A DNA stretch of 64,000 bases from an uncultured Bacteroidales bacterium (GCA_900318955.1 ONMJ01000001.1:146656-210655), one strand, 5' to 3'; shown: positions 27,241 to 36,426, counted from the first letter of the stretch. A program made the numbers and translations. The notes: generated from the sequence alone by a model not told the origin.

Positions 27241-28568
27241 TGACAAGACTGTCGGGATTCATTAGAGCGAACCTGCCGGAAATGATTGTTTTGGCGGTCC
27301 TGTTTGCAGACCTGTTCATCAAGGTTCTGCCCGCAGCTCCGCTATTCGTGCTGATCGTTTTACTGCAATTCCTTCGTCTTGACATCAATTCCAATATCTT
27401 CCTTTGCCTTCAAGGCCTCTCAGTGTTTGCCGGTGCTGCGTTTAATACAATGGGTATCTCAGGACTTGGAGGAGCTTTCCTTATTCTCGGAGCCGGTCTT
27501 TTGGTCTATGGAATAATAAAAGGGTATACAGAATTGACTTATACCGGGCTTCTTAGTTTCATTCCGCTGATAGTAATTCTTCTGTATTTTACCGTTTCGA
27601 TGATGCTCACCTCTGGAGGTGATTTTGCGGGTAAGAAGCTTTCGCTTACTTTCAAAAACGGCATAGCCAGTATTATCGCATTCGTAGTAATATTTACAAA
27701 CCTTAAACGTACCAATACGGATCTTCTTGGCGTATATCTTATCCTGTATGCGCTATATCTATTACGGCTTTCTATAGATACGAATACGATTCCGGGGCCT
27801 TCCGGACTGTTTGATTTCGCTTTCATGAGGACCCAGACAATCGAAGTTCTGGGATATGTCCCGGAGGTATTTTGCATCGGCTATCAGCACCCTGGCTTTT
27901 ATGCTCTTCAGGGTGTTGGCTTGTATATGCTGAAGTATCATTCTGACAGGAGTATTCCGGTAATTCTGCTTATTCTTGCAGGCATTATTTCACTTTATGC
28001 CGGGGCGCGCCAAATGATAATAGGAGTATTCGTAATCGCCCTCATCTGGGTGCTGGCGTCTTTTGGCAGAAGAGGCATTTTCATAGTGGCTCTGATGTCC
28101 CTGCTGGTTCCTCTTCTATATTTTTTCAGTTCAAATATCAACGAACTCTTTTCGAGCACCGTTGAAGAAGGATATGTTGAGGGAGGCGGACGCGGGATAT
28201 GGCTTCTTGCGGGCGTCCAGATGTTTCTTGACAATCCGATTCTTGGTGCAGGCTTCGGTCGGTTCAATTTGATGGGAGATTATGATACCTATCCTCATAA
28301 TCTTATTATAGAGATTCTATGCGAGACGGGGATTGTAGGTTTCGTGGTGATTATAGGGATTCTGATTCTGATGCTCGTTCTTACGAGGCATTATATCAGG
28401 CGCTATATTTACTATTTACTTGCTCTGGTGGTAATGGCGATGGCTAGTGGATGTATGTATGATAACATCATTATTTTCACTTTGGTCTTTGCTGCGACAT
28501 CGTTTATTCCTTCGCGGCAGATTAAATTCATAACGACAGATGAAAGTAGAGAATTGCAGACTTGTTGA
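27240..28568 (+). CDS. O-antigen ligase/polymerase family membrane protein (Wzy/WaaL-like)
   Basis: 442 aa with about ten hydrophobic segments. The large periplasmic-loop signature is present (GGGRGIWLLAGVQMFLDNP, GAGFGRFN, then PHNLIIEILCETGIVGF), the Wzy_C pattern shared by O-antigen ligases and polymerases. It polymerises or transfers undecaprenyl-linked glycan; within an export operon with Wzz, polymerase is more likely. The start is taken at the ATG overlapping the wzz stop rather than the frame start at 27213. It overlaps the following ketoisomerase gene by 29 nt. Confidence 0.85.
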   Translation: MTRLSGFIRANLPEMIVLAVLFADLFIKVLPAAPLFVLIVLLQFLRLDINSNIFLCLQGLSVFAGAAFNTMGISGLGGAFLILGAGLLVYGIIKGYTELTYTGLLSFIPLIVILLYFTVSMMLTSGGDFAGKKLSLTFKNGIASIIAFVVIFTNLKRTNTDLLGVYLILYALYLLRLSIDTNTIPGPSGLFDFAFMRTQTIEVLGYVPEVFCIGYQHPGFYALQGVGLYMLKYHSDRSIPVILLILAGIISLYAGARQMIIGVFVIALIWVLASFGRRGIFIVALMSLLVPLLYFFSSNINELFSSTVEEGYVEGGGRGIWLLAGVQMFLDNPILGAGFGRFNLMGDYDTYPHNLIIEILCETGIVGFVVIIGILILMLVLTRHYIRRYIYYLLALVVMAMASGCMYDNIIIFTLVFAATSFIPSRQIKFITTDESRELQTC

Positions 28569-28956
28569 CATTCCGAAAATCCTGGACAAGAGGGGTAACC
28601 TTTCTTTCGTTGAGGAGAATAAACACATCCCCTTTGCGATAAAGAGGACCTATTGGCTCTATGATGTCCCGGGAGGAGAAGCCAGGGGAGGCCACGCGTA
28701 CCTCTCGACTGAAGAATTCATCATCGCCCTCTCCGGTAGTTTCGACGTCGTTGTGGACGATGGAAGCAAGAAGAAGGTTTTTTCTCTCAACCGCTCGTAT
28801 TACGGTCTATATATCCCGAAAGGGCTCTGGAGAGAAATCAATAATTTTTCCACCAACTCGCTTGCTCTCGAATTTGCTTCGACACCCTTCGATGAAGGTG
28901 ACTATGTATACGACTATGAAGAATATCTAAGGATGAAGGCCAATGAAGAAATATAG
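28540..28956 (+). CDS. FdtA/QdtA-type sugar 3,4-ketoisomerase (copy 1)
   Basis: 138 aa single cupin (WxcM-like). FdtA isomerises dTDP-4-keto-6-deoxyglucose to the 3-keto sugar before transamination. Signature segments: IPKILDKRGNLSFVEE, IKRTYWLYDVPGGEARGGHA (cupin histidine), ALSGSFDVVVDDG, LYIPKGLWREINNFS. It overlaps the O-antigen ligase gene at its start and the second copy at its end. The His in RGGHA and the Tyr/Asp in YDVPGGE are kept. The specific product sugar (Fuc3N or Qui3N type) cannot be read from the sequence. Confidence 0.85.
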   Translation: MKVENCRLVDIPKILDKRGNLSFVEENKHIPFAIKRTYWLYDVPGGEARGGHAYLSTEEFIIALSGSFDVVVDDGSKKKVFSLNRSYYGLYIPKGLWREINNFSTNSLALEFASTPFDEGDYVYDYEEYLRMKANEEI

Positions 28957-29365
28957 TCTTGACGATTGTCTCATAATAGACCTTGACAAGCACCACAGCG
29001 ACCGAAAAGGCAACCTCTCCGTGGTTGAGAACGGCCTCACTCTTCCTTTTGACGTCAAGAGGGTTTATTACCTTTACGATGTCCCCGGAGGAGAGTCCAG
29101 AGGTGCCCATGCCCACAGGGAACTCAGTCAGTTTATAGTTGCGGCATCGGGGTCCTTTTCAGTTACTTTGACTGACGGAAATGAGCGGAGGACCTTCTTC
29201 CTCAACCGCCCGTACAAGGGTCTTCTGGTCCGCCCGGGTATGTGGAGGGATCTTGATGATTTCTCTTCCGGAGCAGTCTGCATGGTGCTTGCTTCAGATA
29301 TCTACAAGGAAGAAGATTATATTAGAGATTATGAGGAGTTCCTTGATTTCAGAAGAAATGTATAA
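28943..29365 (+). CDS. FdtA/QdtA-type sugar 3,4-ketoisomerase (copy 2)
   Basis: 140 aa, a paralogue of the gene before it, sharing the order DRKGNLSVVENG, VKRVYYLYDVPGGESRGAHA, AASGSFSVTLTDG and LLVRPGMWRDLDDFS. Here the cupin histidine segment is SRGAHAHRELSQ, the form seen in characterised FdtA/QdtA, while copy 1 has ARGGHAYLSTEE; the two may differ in product or one may be degraded in activity. The start overlaps copy 1 by 14 nt and the stop overlaps the ATP-grasp start by 8 nt. Confidence 0.85.
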   Translation: MKKYSLDDCLIIDLDKHHSDRKGNLSVVENGLTLPFDVKRVYYLYDVPGGESRGAHAHRELSQFIVAASGSFSVTLTDGNERRTFFLNRPYKGLLVRPGMWRDLDDFSSGAVCMVLASDIYKEEDYIRDYEEFLDFRRNV

Positions 29366-30593
29366 GTATTTCGTACTTTTAGGATGTAACCGGCTGCTGA
29401 CCGGTCAGGTGGCCCACCTTCGGGAGCTGGGTTATAAGGTCATCGTTGTGGCTTGGAACGAAGTCCCTTCTATCACGGGAGATCTTTATATAAGGATGGA
29501 TGTCAAGGACAGTAGCGGTATCGTCGCCGAACTTGAGAAAAGAGGTTTTGCCGGAAAGGTTGAAGGCGCTCTCTCAAGCATTGATCTGGCCGCTCCGACG
29601 GTGAACGCCATCAACCGCTGGTGCGGTAACCGAGTGATGCCGGAGAAATTCGACCGGGTGCTTTCCAAGAATGAGATGAGAGATTCATGGATGGCAGCGG
29701 GTGTTTTCAACCGGATATCCATGATGGATTCTGAGTTTGATCTTGAGAAGATATTCGATCTGTCTAAGAGGATGAAACTCATTTGCAAGCCGGATGTCTC
29801 CGCCAGTTCAAGGGGAATCACAATCCTGGAGAAGGGACAGAGCCGGGAATCCCTCCTTAAAGCTTTCGAAAGGGCCTCTTCCGCTTCTTTCGACGGCCGT
29901 TATATGATAGAGGAATTTGTTGAGGGTGAGGAATTTACTGTGGATATGCTTGGGGATGCCTATGGGAATGTCAATTGTTACGGAAGCTCCATCCAGCACC
30001 ATTCCAAGTATGCTCATGACAACCATGTGACTGTTATCCACCATTGGAATTCCAGAAAATATGATGACGCTACCTGGAACCGTATCGCGGAGTTTGGAAT
30101 AGCTTGCTATAAGGCTCTGGGGCTCCATAGTATGTTCGGTCACCTTGAAATAATAATGAAGAGTGACGGCTCGTTCACTCCCGTTGAAATGGGCGCCCGC
30201 TCCAGCGGTTTTATCTGCAGTCATACTGTATGGAAGGCATCCGGGCATGATTATCTCGGCGACTATGTGAAGATGCTCCATGGCGGTCGAGTCGAGCCGG
30301 GAAATTATCTTAACGGTCCCAATGCTTCGATGTGGTTTGGATATGATATCCCTTCCGGGTCTACTTCCGTTAAGGAAACAGACATAACAAAATTCCTCGA
30401 TCCTCGAATCCATGTCCTTTTCGAAGATCACTCCGGCCTGAAGGCAGGGGATCATTATGGCGATTATATTGATGACGGAGACAGGGATAAATTCGGATAT
30501 GCCATCCTTTCAGGACCGAGGGATGTTCTTACTTATGAGAGTGTCTCAGAGTCCAACGAACGTTTCCTGGACGATTATTTAGGAAGAAAATAG
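29358..30593 (+). CDS. ATP-grasp ligase of the polysaccharide operon
   Basis: 411 aa from the ATG at 29358 (MYKYFVLLGCNRL); the longer frame back to 29181 lies inside the second ketoisomerase gene. N-terminal Rossmann-like preATP-grasp domain, then ATP-grasp with LICKPDVSASSRGI, YMIEEFVEGEEFTVDM and a metal-binding end (GHLEIIMKSDGSFTPVEMG). Such carboxylate-amine ligases join an amino acid or acyl group to an amine. Next to a sugar aminotransferase, acylation of an amino sugar by an amino acid is a reasonable guess, not shown. Confidence 0.78.
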   Translation: MYKYFVLLGCNRLLTGQVAHLRELGYKVIVVAWNEVPSITGDLYIRMDVKDSSGIVAELEKRGFAGKVEGALSSIDLAAPTVNAINRWCGNRVMPEKFDRVLSKNEMRDSWMAAGVFNRISMMDSEFDLEKIFDLSKRMKLICKPDVSASSRGITILEKGQSRESLLKAFERASSASFDGRYMIEEFVEGEEFTVDMLGDAYGNVNCYGSSIQHHSKYAHDNHVTVIHHWNSRKYDDATWNRIAEFGIACYKALGLHSMFGHLEIIMKSDGSFTPVEMGARSSGFICSHTVWKASGHDYLGDYVKMLHGGRVEPGNYLNGPNASMWFGYDIPSGSTSVKETDITKFLDPRIHVLFEDHSGLKAGDHYGDYIDDGDRDKFGYAILSGPRDVLTYESVSESNERFLDDYLGRK

Positions 30594-30602
30594 AATAATA
30601 AA

Positions 30603-31706
30603 ATGATACCGTTCCTTTCATTGAAAGACGTTACCTCGCTTCACGGTGAAGAAATTCAGGAGGCTGTCGCCAGAGTGGTTTCCGGCGGCTGGTACCTGCA
30701 GGGAAGTGAGAATGAAAAGTTCGAGGAGGATTATTCCCGATTTATAGGCTCCAAGTATACTGTTGGCTGCGCCAACGGCCTGGATGCATTGATTCTGATA
30801 TTCCGGGCTTATATCGAGATGGGAGTAATGGCTCCGGGAGATGAGGTTATAGTCCCTGCCAACACTTTTGTCGCGACGATTCTTGCCATTACAGAAAACG
30901 GGCTCGTCCCGGTTATGGTCGAGCCGAGGATGGATACTCTTGAGATAGATGATTCCCTGATCGAAGCAGCTATTTCTTCGAGGACAAAGGCAATCTGCAT
31001 TGTCCATCTGTACGGGCGCAACGCATACACCGAAAAGATAGGCCCTTTGTGCCGGAAATATGGTCTCAAACTCGTTGAGGACAATGCCCAGGCTCATGGA
31101 TGCATTGCTCTTGACGGGCGCAGGACAGGAAGTCTCGGAGATGCCGCGGGCCATTCATTCTACCCCGGAAAGAATCTTGGGGCTCTTGGAGACGGCGGCG
31201 CAGTTACAACGAATGATCCTTCTCTTGCAGAGGCTGTGAGAAGTCTGGCCAATTACGGCAGTTCTAAAAAGTATGTTTTCAAATACTGCGGAAGGAACAG
31301 CCGTCTCGACGAAATCCAGGCGGCGGTACTGGATGTCAAGCTGTCCCATCTCGATGACGATAACCTCAGAAGGAAGGAGATAGCGGCCTTTTATTATGAC
31401 AATATTTCCAATCCAGCGATCTCTTTGCCGGTTCGTCTTGCCGGAGAAAACAACGTCTATCATATTTTCCCGATACTGGCCTCTAGGCGGGATGAATTAC
31501 AGAAATACTTGAAGGATAATGGAATAGGTACTGTGATTCATTATCCGATTCCTCCGCATAAGCAGGAGTGCTACAAGCAGTGGAACGGTCTTTCATATCC
31601 TGTCACAGAGTATATCGCTGATCATGAACTTTCTCTTCCTATAAGTCCCTCGATGACCCTCGAAGAGGCCGCGGAAGTAGTAAAAAGGATAAATGCTTTC
31701 GAATGA
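30603..31706 (+). CDS. DegT/DnrJ/EryC1/StrS sugar aminotransferase (FdtB-like)
   Basis: 367 aa PLP enzyme. FLSLKDVTSLHGEEIQEAV at the start, CANGLDALILIFRAY, EVIVPANTFVATILAIT, and VEDNAQAHGC with FYPGKNLGALGDGGA, where Lys of YPGKNLG is the PLP lysine. It transfers an amino group to a keto-sugar nucleotide; beside two FdtA-type isomerases it is the natural FdtB/QdtB partner making a 3-amino-3,6-dideoxyhexose. No rmlA/rmlB is in the window, so the dTDP-sugar precursor must come from elsewhere. 9 nt after the ATP-grasp gene. Confidence 0.88.
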   Translation: MIPFLSLKDVTSLHGEEIQEAVARVVSGGWYLQGSENEKFEEDYSRFIGSKYTVGCANGLDALILIFRAYIEMGVMAPGDEVIVPANTFVATILAITENGLVPVMVEPRMDTLEIDDSLIEAAISSRTKAICIVHLYGRNAYTEKIGPLCRKYGLKLVEDNAQAHGCIALDGRRTGSLGDAAGHSFYPGKNLGALGDGGAVTTNDPSLAEAVRSLANYGSSKKYVFKYCGRNSRLDEIQAAVLDVKLSHLDDDNLRRKEIAAFYYDNISNPAISLPVRLAGENNVYHIFPILASRRDELQKYLKDNGIGTVIHYPIPPHKQECYKQWNGLSYPVTEYIADHELSLPISPSMTLEEAAEVVKRINAFE

Positions 31707-32899
31707 AGAAGATACTCCTGATAACGCCGCTGTATCCGATCCCATATCCGGAGAACAACGCGACGGATGTCTGCCACTCCTTTGCAAAAGAGTGGGTCAG
31801 GCAGGGATATGACGTCCTTGTTATCCATCTTCAGGGAGTCTACTGCCTGGCTTGGCATCTTCTTATAAAACTTTTCGGGCGACAGATAGCAAACCGTGTC
31901 GGAGGAGGAAATTTTTATTCCAAAAGGCTCAGAAAGACAGAGTATTACACTATGGATGGGGTCCCTATTTTCAGAGTACCCGTATATAATTTTATACCTC
32001 ACGGACGTTTTCCCAAGCGGTCTATCCAAAAGTTCATATCGGAGGTTCTTGATATTCTAAAGGCAAAGGACTTCGTCCCGGATGCGATTACTGGGCATAT
32101 GTTGTCTCTTGAGATCATCCCTCTTCTGAATGAACATCTTCATTCAAAGACTTTTATGGTTGAGCACGGGGTGCCTAAAAAACTCAAAGAACGCTACCCT
32201 GATTATGAGAAGATTATCTCTTCTTATACCAGGTACGGATTCCGTTCAAAGGGGATTCAGGAGGATTTCGAGAGAAAGATTTGCAAGGTCCCCGCTCCTT
32301 TTATCTGCTATTCGGGCATTCCGGATTATCTGCCTTTGCAGGAAAGCCGGAGGACATTTGAAGGACCGTTGTCAAGGTTTATCTATGTCGGAGAATTCAT
32401 TCGTAGAAAGTATCCTTCCAAAGTCGTGGAAGCCCTGAGTAAAGTATATCCGGATAAAGGTTTTTCCTTGACATTTGTAGGGGAAGGACCTGATAGAGAG
32501 GAGATTGACAGTGCTATTGCCGCTACTTCTTCCGCTTCTTCGGTGCGTTTTTCCGGAAAGCTTCCTAGGAAGGAAATAGCTCCGCTTTATGATGAGGCGG
32601 ACTGTATGGTAATGATAAGCGAGCATGAAGCTTTCGGTCTTGTCTATCTCGAAGCCATGGCCCGCGGATGCATCACTATCGGCGCCAGGGGAGAAGGTAT
32701 TGACGGAGTTATAGTTGACGGAGTCAATGGCTTCCTATGCCCCGCAGGGGATGCTGATGAACTTGCTTCTCTCATTCGAAGAATCAATGGATTGACTTCC
32801 TCCGAGAGGCTGGCGATTTCCAATGCAGCGATCAGTACCGCGCGCAGAATGACGGATTCCGCGGTCGCAGAGGATTATGCAGAATTATTATTGTCATGA
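31703..32899 (+). CDS. GT4-family glycosyltransferase
   Basis: 398 aa, GT-B fold. N-terminal MKKILLITPLYPIPYPENNA, a C-terminal nucleotide-sugar domain (FIYVGEFIRRKYPSKVVEA, FVGEGPDREEI) and the EX7E-type retaining signature in SEHEAFGLVYLEAMARG. Probably cytoplasmic or peripheral to the inner membrane, adding a sugar to the lipid-linked repeat unit. Starts in the aminotransferase stop (ATGA overlap). Confidence 0.87.
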   Translation: MKKILLITPLYPIPYPENNATDVCHSFAKEWVRQGYDVLVIHLQGVYCLAWHLLIKLFGRQIANRVGGGNFYSKRLRKTEYYTMDGVPIFRVPVYNFIPHGRFPKRSIQKFISEVLDILKAKDFVPDAITGHMLSLEIIPLLNEHLHSKTFMVEHGVPKKLKERYPDYEKIISSYTRYGFRSKGIQEDFERKICKVPAPFICYSGIPDYLPLQESRRTFEGPLSRFIYVGEFIRRKYPSKVVEALSKVYPDKGFSLTFVGEGPDREEIDSAIAATSSASSVRFSGKLPRKEIAPLYDEADCMVMISEHEAFGLVYLEAMARGCITIGARGEGIDGVIVDGVNGFLCPAGDADELASLIRRINGLTSSERLAISNAAISTARRMTDSAVAEDYAELLLS

Positions 32900-33828
32900 C
32901 GAAAGCGAGTCCAAGGTTTTCTGTTATTATCATCACCTATAATCAGGAGGATGTAATTGCCCGTACTCTAGAGTCTCTCCTTTGTCAGGAGTATCTCTAT
33001 GAAATCTGCGTGAGCGACGATTGTTCCTCCGACCGGACTTGGGAAATCCTAAATGAATACTCTTCTCGCTATCCGGGACTTTTCAAACTCAATAGGAACG
33101 ATCCCAATCTCGGTATTTTTGCAAACGAGGAGAAAACATGGGAGATGCCGACAGGTGACATAATTTACCGCATCGCAGGCGATGATATGTGCTGTGAAGG
33201 GTATTTTAAGGCTGTCGTGGATTTTATCTCCGAAAAAGGAATCGATATCGGGAGCGACCTTTACTGCGTAGTCGGCAATACTATTGTCAAATATCCTGAT
33301 GGGTCGGAGTTGGCCCGTCGGAATAAGCTGCTGGATAAGGAGTTATCTCCTCTTAAGCTGAAACTTCGCGGTCTGATGGACGATAGGAGCGCCTGCTTCT
33401 CTATCAATGTCCTAAAAAAATATATTCCTGTCAGTCAGGGGCGCTCCTTCATGGTTGAAGAGGCTCAGGACGACCAGCTTGAAATCTTTTCAGAGAGGTT
33501 CTACCATATCCCTGTCCCGGGGAATATCTACTTTGCCGAGAATGGTATTAGTTCACGCTTGAGCCCCGAGATCAAGAAACAAAGAATTGCTATCTATGAA
33601 TTCTTCAGCGGTTTTCTCGAGAGGCTTGGCATTGATCTGGACCGCTCGGACAGGGCCTATATCAAGTTCCGAACGGAGGTGCTCAAGCATAATGCGAAGC
33701 CCTCAGTGACGTCTGCCTTGAGAGCTCTAGGCTACTATTTCCTCTCACTGGATCCTCATCTTGGCTTTGCCGGCATGGATCTTTCCCATTTTTTCAATGC
33801 AATTAAGAGAAGATTGAGAAGAAAATGA
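32896..33828 (+). CDS. GT2-family glycosyltransferase
   Basis: 310 aa, GT-A fold. N-terminal FSVIIITYNQEDVIARTLES, the nucleotide-binding CVSDDCSSDRTWEIL and the DXD-like IAGDDMCCEGY. No membrane helices; C-terminal basic tail (IKRRLRRK) may bind the membrane. Adds a sugar to the growing repeat. Overlaps the genes before and after by 4 nt. Together with the GT4 only two transferases are present, so other sugar additions must be made elsewhere if the repeat is longer. Confidence 0.85.
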   Translation: MTKASPRFSVIIITYNQEDVIARTLESLLCQEYLYEICVSDDCSSDRTWEILNEYSSRYPGLFKLNRNDPNLGIFANEEKTWEMPTGDIIYRIAGDDMCCEGYFKAVVDFISEKGIDIGSDLYCVVGNTIVKYPDGSELARRNKLLDKELSPLKLKLRGLMDDRSACFSINVLKKYIPVSQGRSFMVEEAQDDQLEIFSERFYHIPVPGNIYFAENGISSRLSPEIKKQRIAIYEFFSGFLERLGIDLDRSDRAYIKFRTEVLKHNAKPSVTSALRALGYYFLSLDPHLGFAGMDLSHFFNAIKRRLRRK

Positions 33829-35510
33829 GATTCCTTTTATCATTGATTCTGCTTTCATTTGCAGCAACCCCCTCCAGAGTTATTTCTGTCGAAACGCAAG
33901 ATAAGTTCGACAGGCTTCCAGGGATAGTGATTTCCGCCCTTGATGCCGGATACAAGGATATCAGGGTGGAATTCAAGAACACCGGCCCCTTCTTTTATTC
34001 TGAAAACCATATGAATTTATCCGGCCAGGTGTACCCGGAAGCATCTGTTTCATTCGAAGGGAATGGGGCTGTCCTAATTGCCAAGGGAGAAGATTATACT
34101 TCGGGAAGTCGTTATAAAGGGGCATTCAAGCCTGACAGGGCTGTCCTGAACAGGAATTATGAGAGCGTTGATTTATGGAGCCCGATGTACAGGGTGAGCG
34201 GCCGTATAGTCGCTTCCGGAAAGGAAAAGGGAGTTTATAAACTGCTCTGTCCTCAGATTCGTGCCGCAAAGGTTGAGAATGCTTATATTCTTCTGACAGA
34301 ATCTTATCAGAGCCACTATTACGAAGTCGTTAAAATTGAAGACGGGTCGGTGTCTATAAAGGCGGATGACCCAGAGGTGCTCAACCTCGATATGTCCTAC
34401 GCCGGGAAAGGAGCCCGCTTTAAGATTTGCAATTCGAGCAGTTCCCGTCTTCCCATTCCTGACGGCTCAGGGAAGGTACATATCTGCGCGGCAGGACGTT
34501 TCCTTGCAAGTTATGGGGCGGCCCTGAAGTCTCTGTCTTTCAAAGGCTTTCACTTTTATGGAAATAGCTCGGAAAACGGGTATCTCTTTGATTTTACCGA
34601 TGTGAAATCGTCTTCTCTAGAGATATCTTCCTGCGAATTCAGAAATCTCCATACTAATGTTGTTATGGCGGCAGGGACGGACAACTTCTCATTTACTGAT
34701 AACATAGTAGAGCATTGCTACGCCGGGGGAGTGACGTCCCTTAACCCCTCTAAGAATACAAGGGTAACGGGGAATCGTTTCGAAGAATGCGGACTTGCCC
34801 TAAATATGACTTCGTGCGTTGATTGCAGCGGGGAGAATTACTATGTAGGAGACAATACTTTTATTAACTTTGGATCCAGAGCAATTACTCTCGGGGTTTA
34901 TTTTACGAGAGTGCAGACTGCTCCTTCGTCTGGAATAGTAGAACGAAACTTGATAAAATACGAGGGCGAATGGCTGGAACATCCTGAGTTCTATACTATT
35001 ATGGATACCGGTGCCATCTATCTATGTACATTGAATGATAATGCCATCGTACGTTTCAACAGGATTTGCCGTTTTACCGGACAGAGAAGCAATCGCGGAA
35101 TTTTCTGCGATGACGGAGCCTCCGGATTCAGCATATACGGGAATGTGATTACCGGGATTTCCAATAGTTATTGCATTGATTCGCGTCGGGTTGCCTCTGT
35201 AGAATCTAGAATCAAATCAGGGAAATCAAATGTCAATAATGACATAAGGGACAATGTGCTTGACGGCCCAATTCGTTTTGAAGGAAGGTCGGGCGGAAAC
35301 TGCAGGAAGTCAGCGGATTATCTGCTAAGTAATAATCCCGGGGGAATCCCGGAGATGATGGTTTTATCCGTAACTGTCGAGAAAGCTGATGTGATTCTCA
35401 AGTACTCTTCAATCGACGATACTGTCATTAAGCTTCCGAGAAGCGCCTACAGGAAGCTTAGGAGGTGGAAATATTTCAATGAAATGGGCATGTATTTCGC
35501 AGTAGAGTAG
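33825..35510 (+). CDS. Exported right-handed parallel beta-helix protein
   Basis: 561 aa with a signal peptide (LLSLILLSFAATPSRVIS). Middle region (about residues 250-480) shows beta-helix rungs with N-rich turns: YLFDFTDVKSSSLEISSCEF, DNFSFTDNIVEHCYAGGV, NTRVTGNRFEECGLALNM, FSIYGNVITGISNSYC. Similar to polysaccharide lyases, epimerases and acetyl-ester hydrolases built on this fold, but catalytic residues were not recognised. As the last gene of the polysaccharide operon, a periplasmic glycan-trimming or modifying role is an inference. Confidence 0.75.
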   Translation: MRFLLSLILLSFAATPSRVISVETQDKFDRLPGIVISALDAGYKDIRVEFKNTGPFFYSENHMNLSGQVYPEASVSFEGNGAVLIAKGEDYTSGSRYKGAFKPDRAVLNRNYESVDLWSPMYRVSGRIVASGKEKGVYKLLCPQIRAAKVENAYILLTESYQSHYYEVVKIEDGSVSIKADDPEVLNLDMSYAGKGARFKICNSSSSRLPIPDGSGKVHICAAGRFLASYGAALKSLSFKGFHFYGNSSENGYLFDFTDVKSSSLEISSCEFRNLHTNVVMAAGTDNFSFTDNIVEHCYAGGVTSLNPSKNTRVTGNRFEECGLALNMTSCVDCSGENYYVGDNTFINFGSRAITLGVYFTRVQTAPSSGIVERNLIKYEGEWLEHPEFYTIMDTGAIYLCTLNDNAIVRFNRICRFTGQRSNRGIFCDDGASGFSIYGNVITGISNSYCIDSRRVASVESRIKSGKSNVNNDIRDNVLDGPIRFEGRSGGNCRKSADYLLSNNPGGIPEMMVLSVTVEKADVILKYSSIDDTVIKLPRSAYRKLRRWKYFNEMGMYFAVE

Positions 35511-35544
35511 TTTTTGTGATAATAATTATAACAATTTTAAGAAT

Positions 35545-36426
35545 ATGAAAAGATTTTTTAAAGTGACTCTCCTTGCCGTTCTTGCGGCAATGTGCGCTCT
35601 TCCTTCTTTTGCTCAGGGAGAAAAGACTATCAAGAGAAAAGTCGCAATCGGACGTTTCTCGAACGAGACCAAATATGGCAAAGGACTTTTCTATGACAAG
35701 GAGAATGATCCTATGCGCAAGCAGGCTCTGGACCTTCTTTCAGCAAAGCTTGCTGCCAGTGAGAAATTCATACTTCTCGAAAGGGAAGACCTTGATGTGC
35801 TTGTTGCTGAGGCTGGTCAGGGAATGAATAAGATTGGTGCCGATTATATCATTCTTGGCTCTATCACCGAATATGGCCGTAAGGATCAGGGCGAACAGAG
35901 CATCTTCTCTTCATCCAAGACCCAGACAGTAGAGGCCGGAGTCAGCATCCGACTGGTGGAGGCTGCAACCGGTCTGATTATCTATTCTGATGAGGCTAAG
36001 GGATATGCCGAGACTACAACCAAACAGGCCTTCGGACTTGGCGGTCGGGCCGGATTTGACGCAACTCTTAGTGACAAAGCTATTTCTGCAGCACTCAGTC
36101 AGCTCGTGGAGAATATCATCAATAAGTGCATGGACAAACCGTGGAAGTCATATATTCTCTCTGCGGATGATGGCTCATATGTCATTTCCGGAGGAGTTTC
36201 CCAGGGACTTGCACCGAACGACATATTTAATGTATACAAGAAGGGAAAGGTCGTTACCAATCCTCAAACCGGTATTAAAATTGAGCTGCCCGGAGTGAAA
36301 ATAGGGACAGTCACCGTGCTCAATTCTATTGGTGACACCCCTGAGACCGAAATTTCCTTCTGCAACTATTCCGGAGATCCGATTAACACTGAGAAACTTG
36401 AAGATTATTATATTTCAGATAAATAA
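35545..36426 (+). CDS. CsgG/HfaB family protein
   Basis: 293 aa with an SPI signal (LLAVLAAMCALPSFAQ, no lipobox). CsgG-like core: VAIGRFSNETKYGKG, ALDLLSAKLAASEKFILLER, GADYIILGSITEYG and VRLVEAATGLIIYSDEAKG. CsgG proteins form outer-membrane secretion pores; related proteins lacking a lipid anchor can act as envelope assembly factors. First gene of a four-gene operon with two DUF-type lipoproteins, a gene set widespread in Gram-negatives but without a settled function. Gap to the previous gene is 34 nt, with no clear promoter. Confidence 0.8.
   Translation: MKRFFKVTLLAVLAAMCALPSFAQGEKTIKRKVAIGRFSNETKYGKGLFYDKENDPMRKQALDLLSAKLAASEKFILLEREDLDVLVAEAGQGMNKIGADYIILGSITEYGRKDQGEQSIFSSSKTQTVEAGVSIRLVEAATGLIIYSDEAKGYAETTTKQAFGLGGRAGFDATLSDKAISAALSQLVENIINKCMDKPWKSYILSADDGSYVISGGVSQGLAPNDIFNVYKKGKVVTNPQTGIKIELPGVKIGTVTVLNSIGDTPETEISFCNYSGDPINTEKLEDYYISDK

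Noticed and set aside
29181..29357. The N-terminal extension of the ATP-grasp frame
   Set aside because: It lies fully inside the second ketoisomerase gene in another frame; the ATG at 29358 gives a typical start.
29808..30455. A 215-codon minus-strand frame opposite the ATP-grasp gene
   Set aside because: Low-complexity antisense with no start context; the ATP-grasp frame has intact motifs.
35511..35544. A promoter just ahead of the CsgG gene
   Set aside because: A TTTTTG occurs but there is no acceptable TAnnTTTG at the right spacing, so it was not listed.
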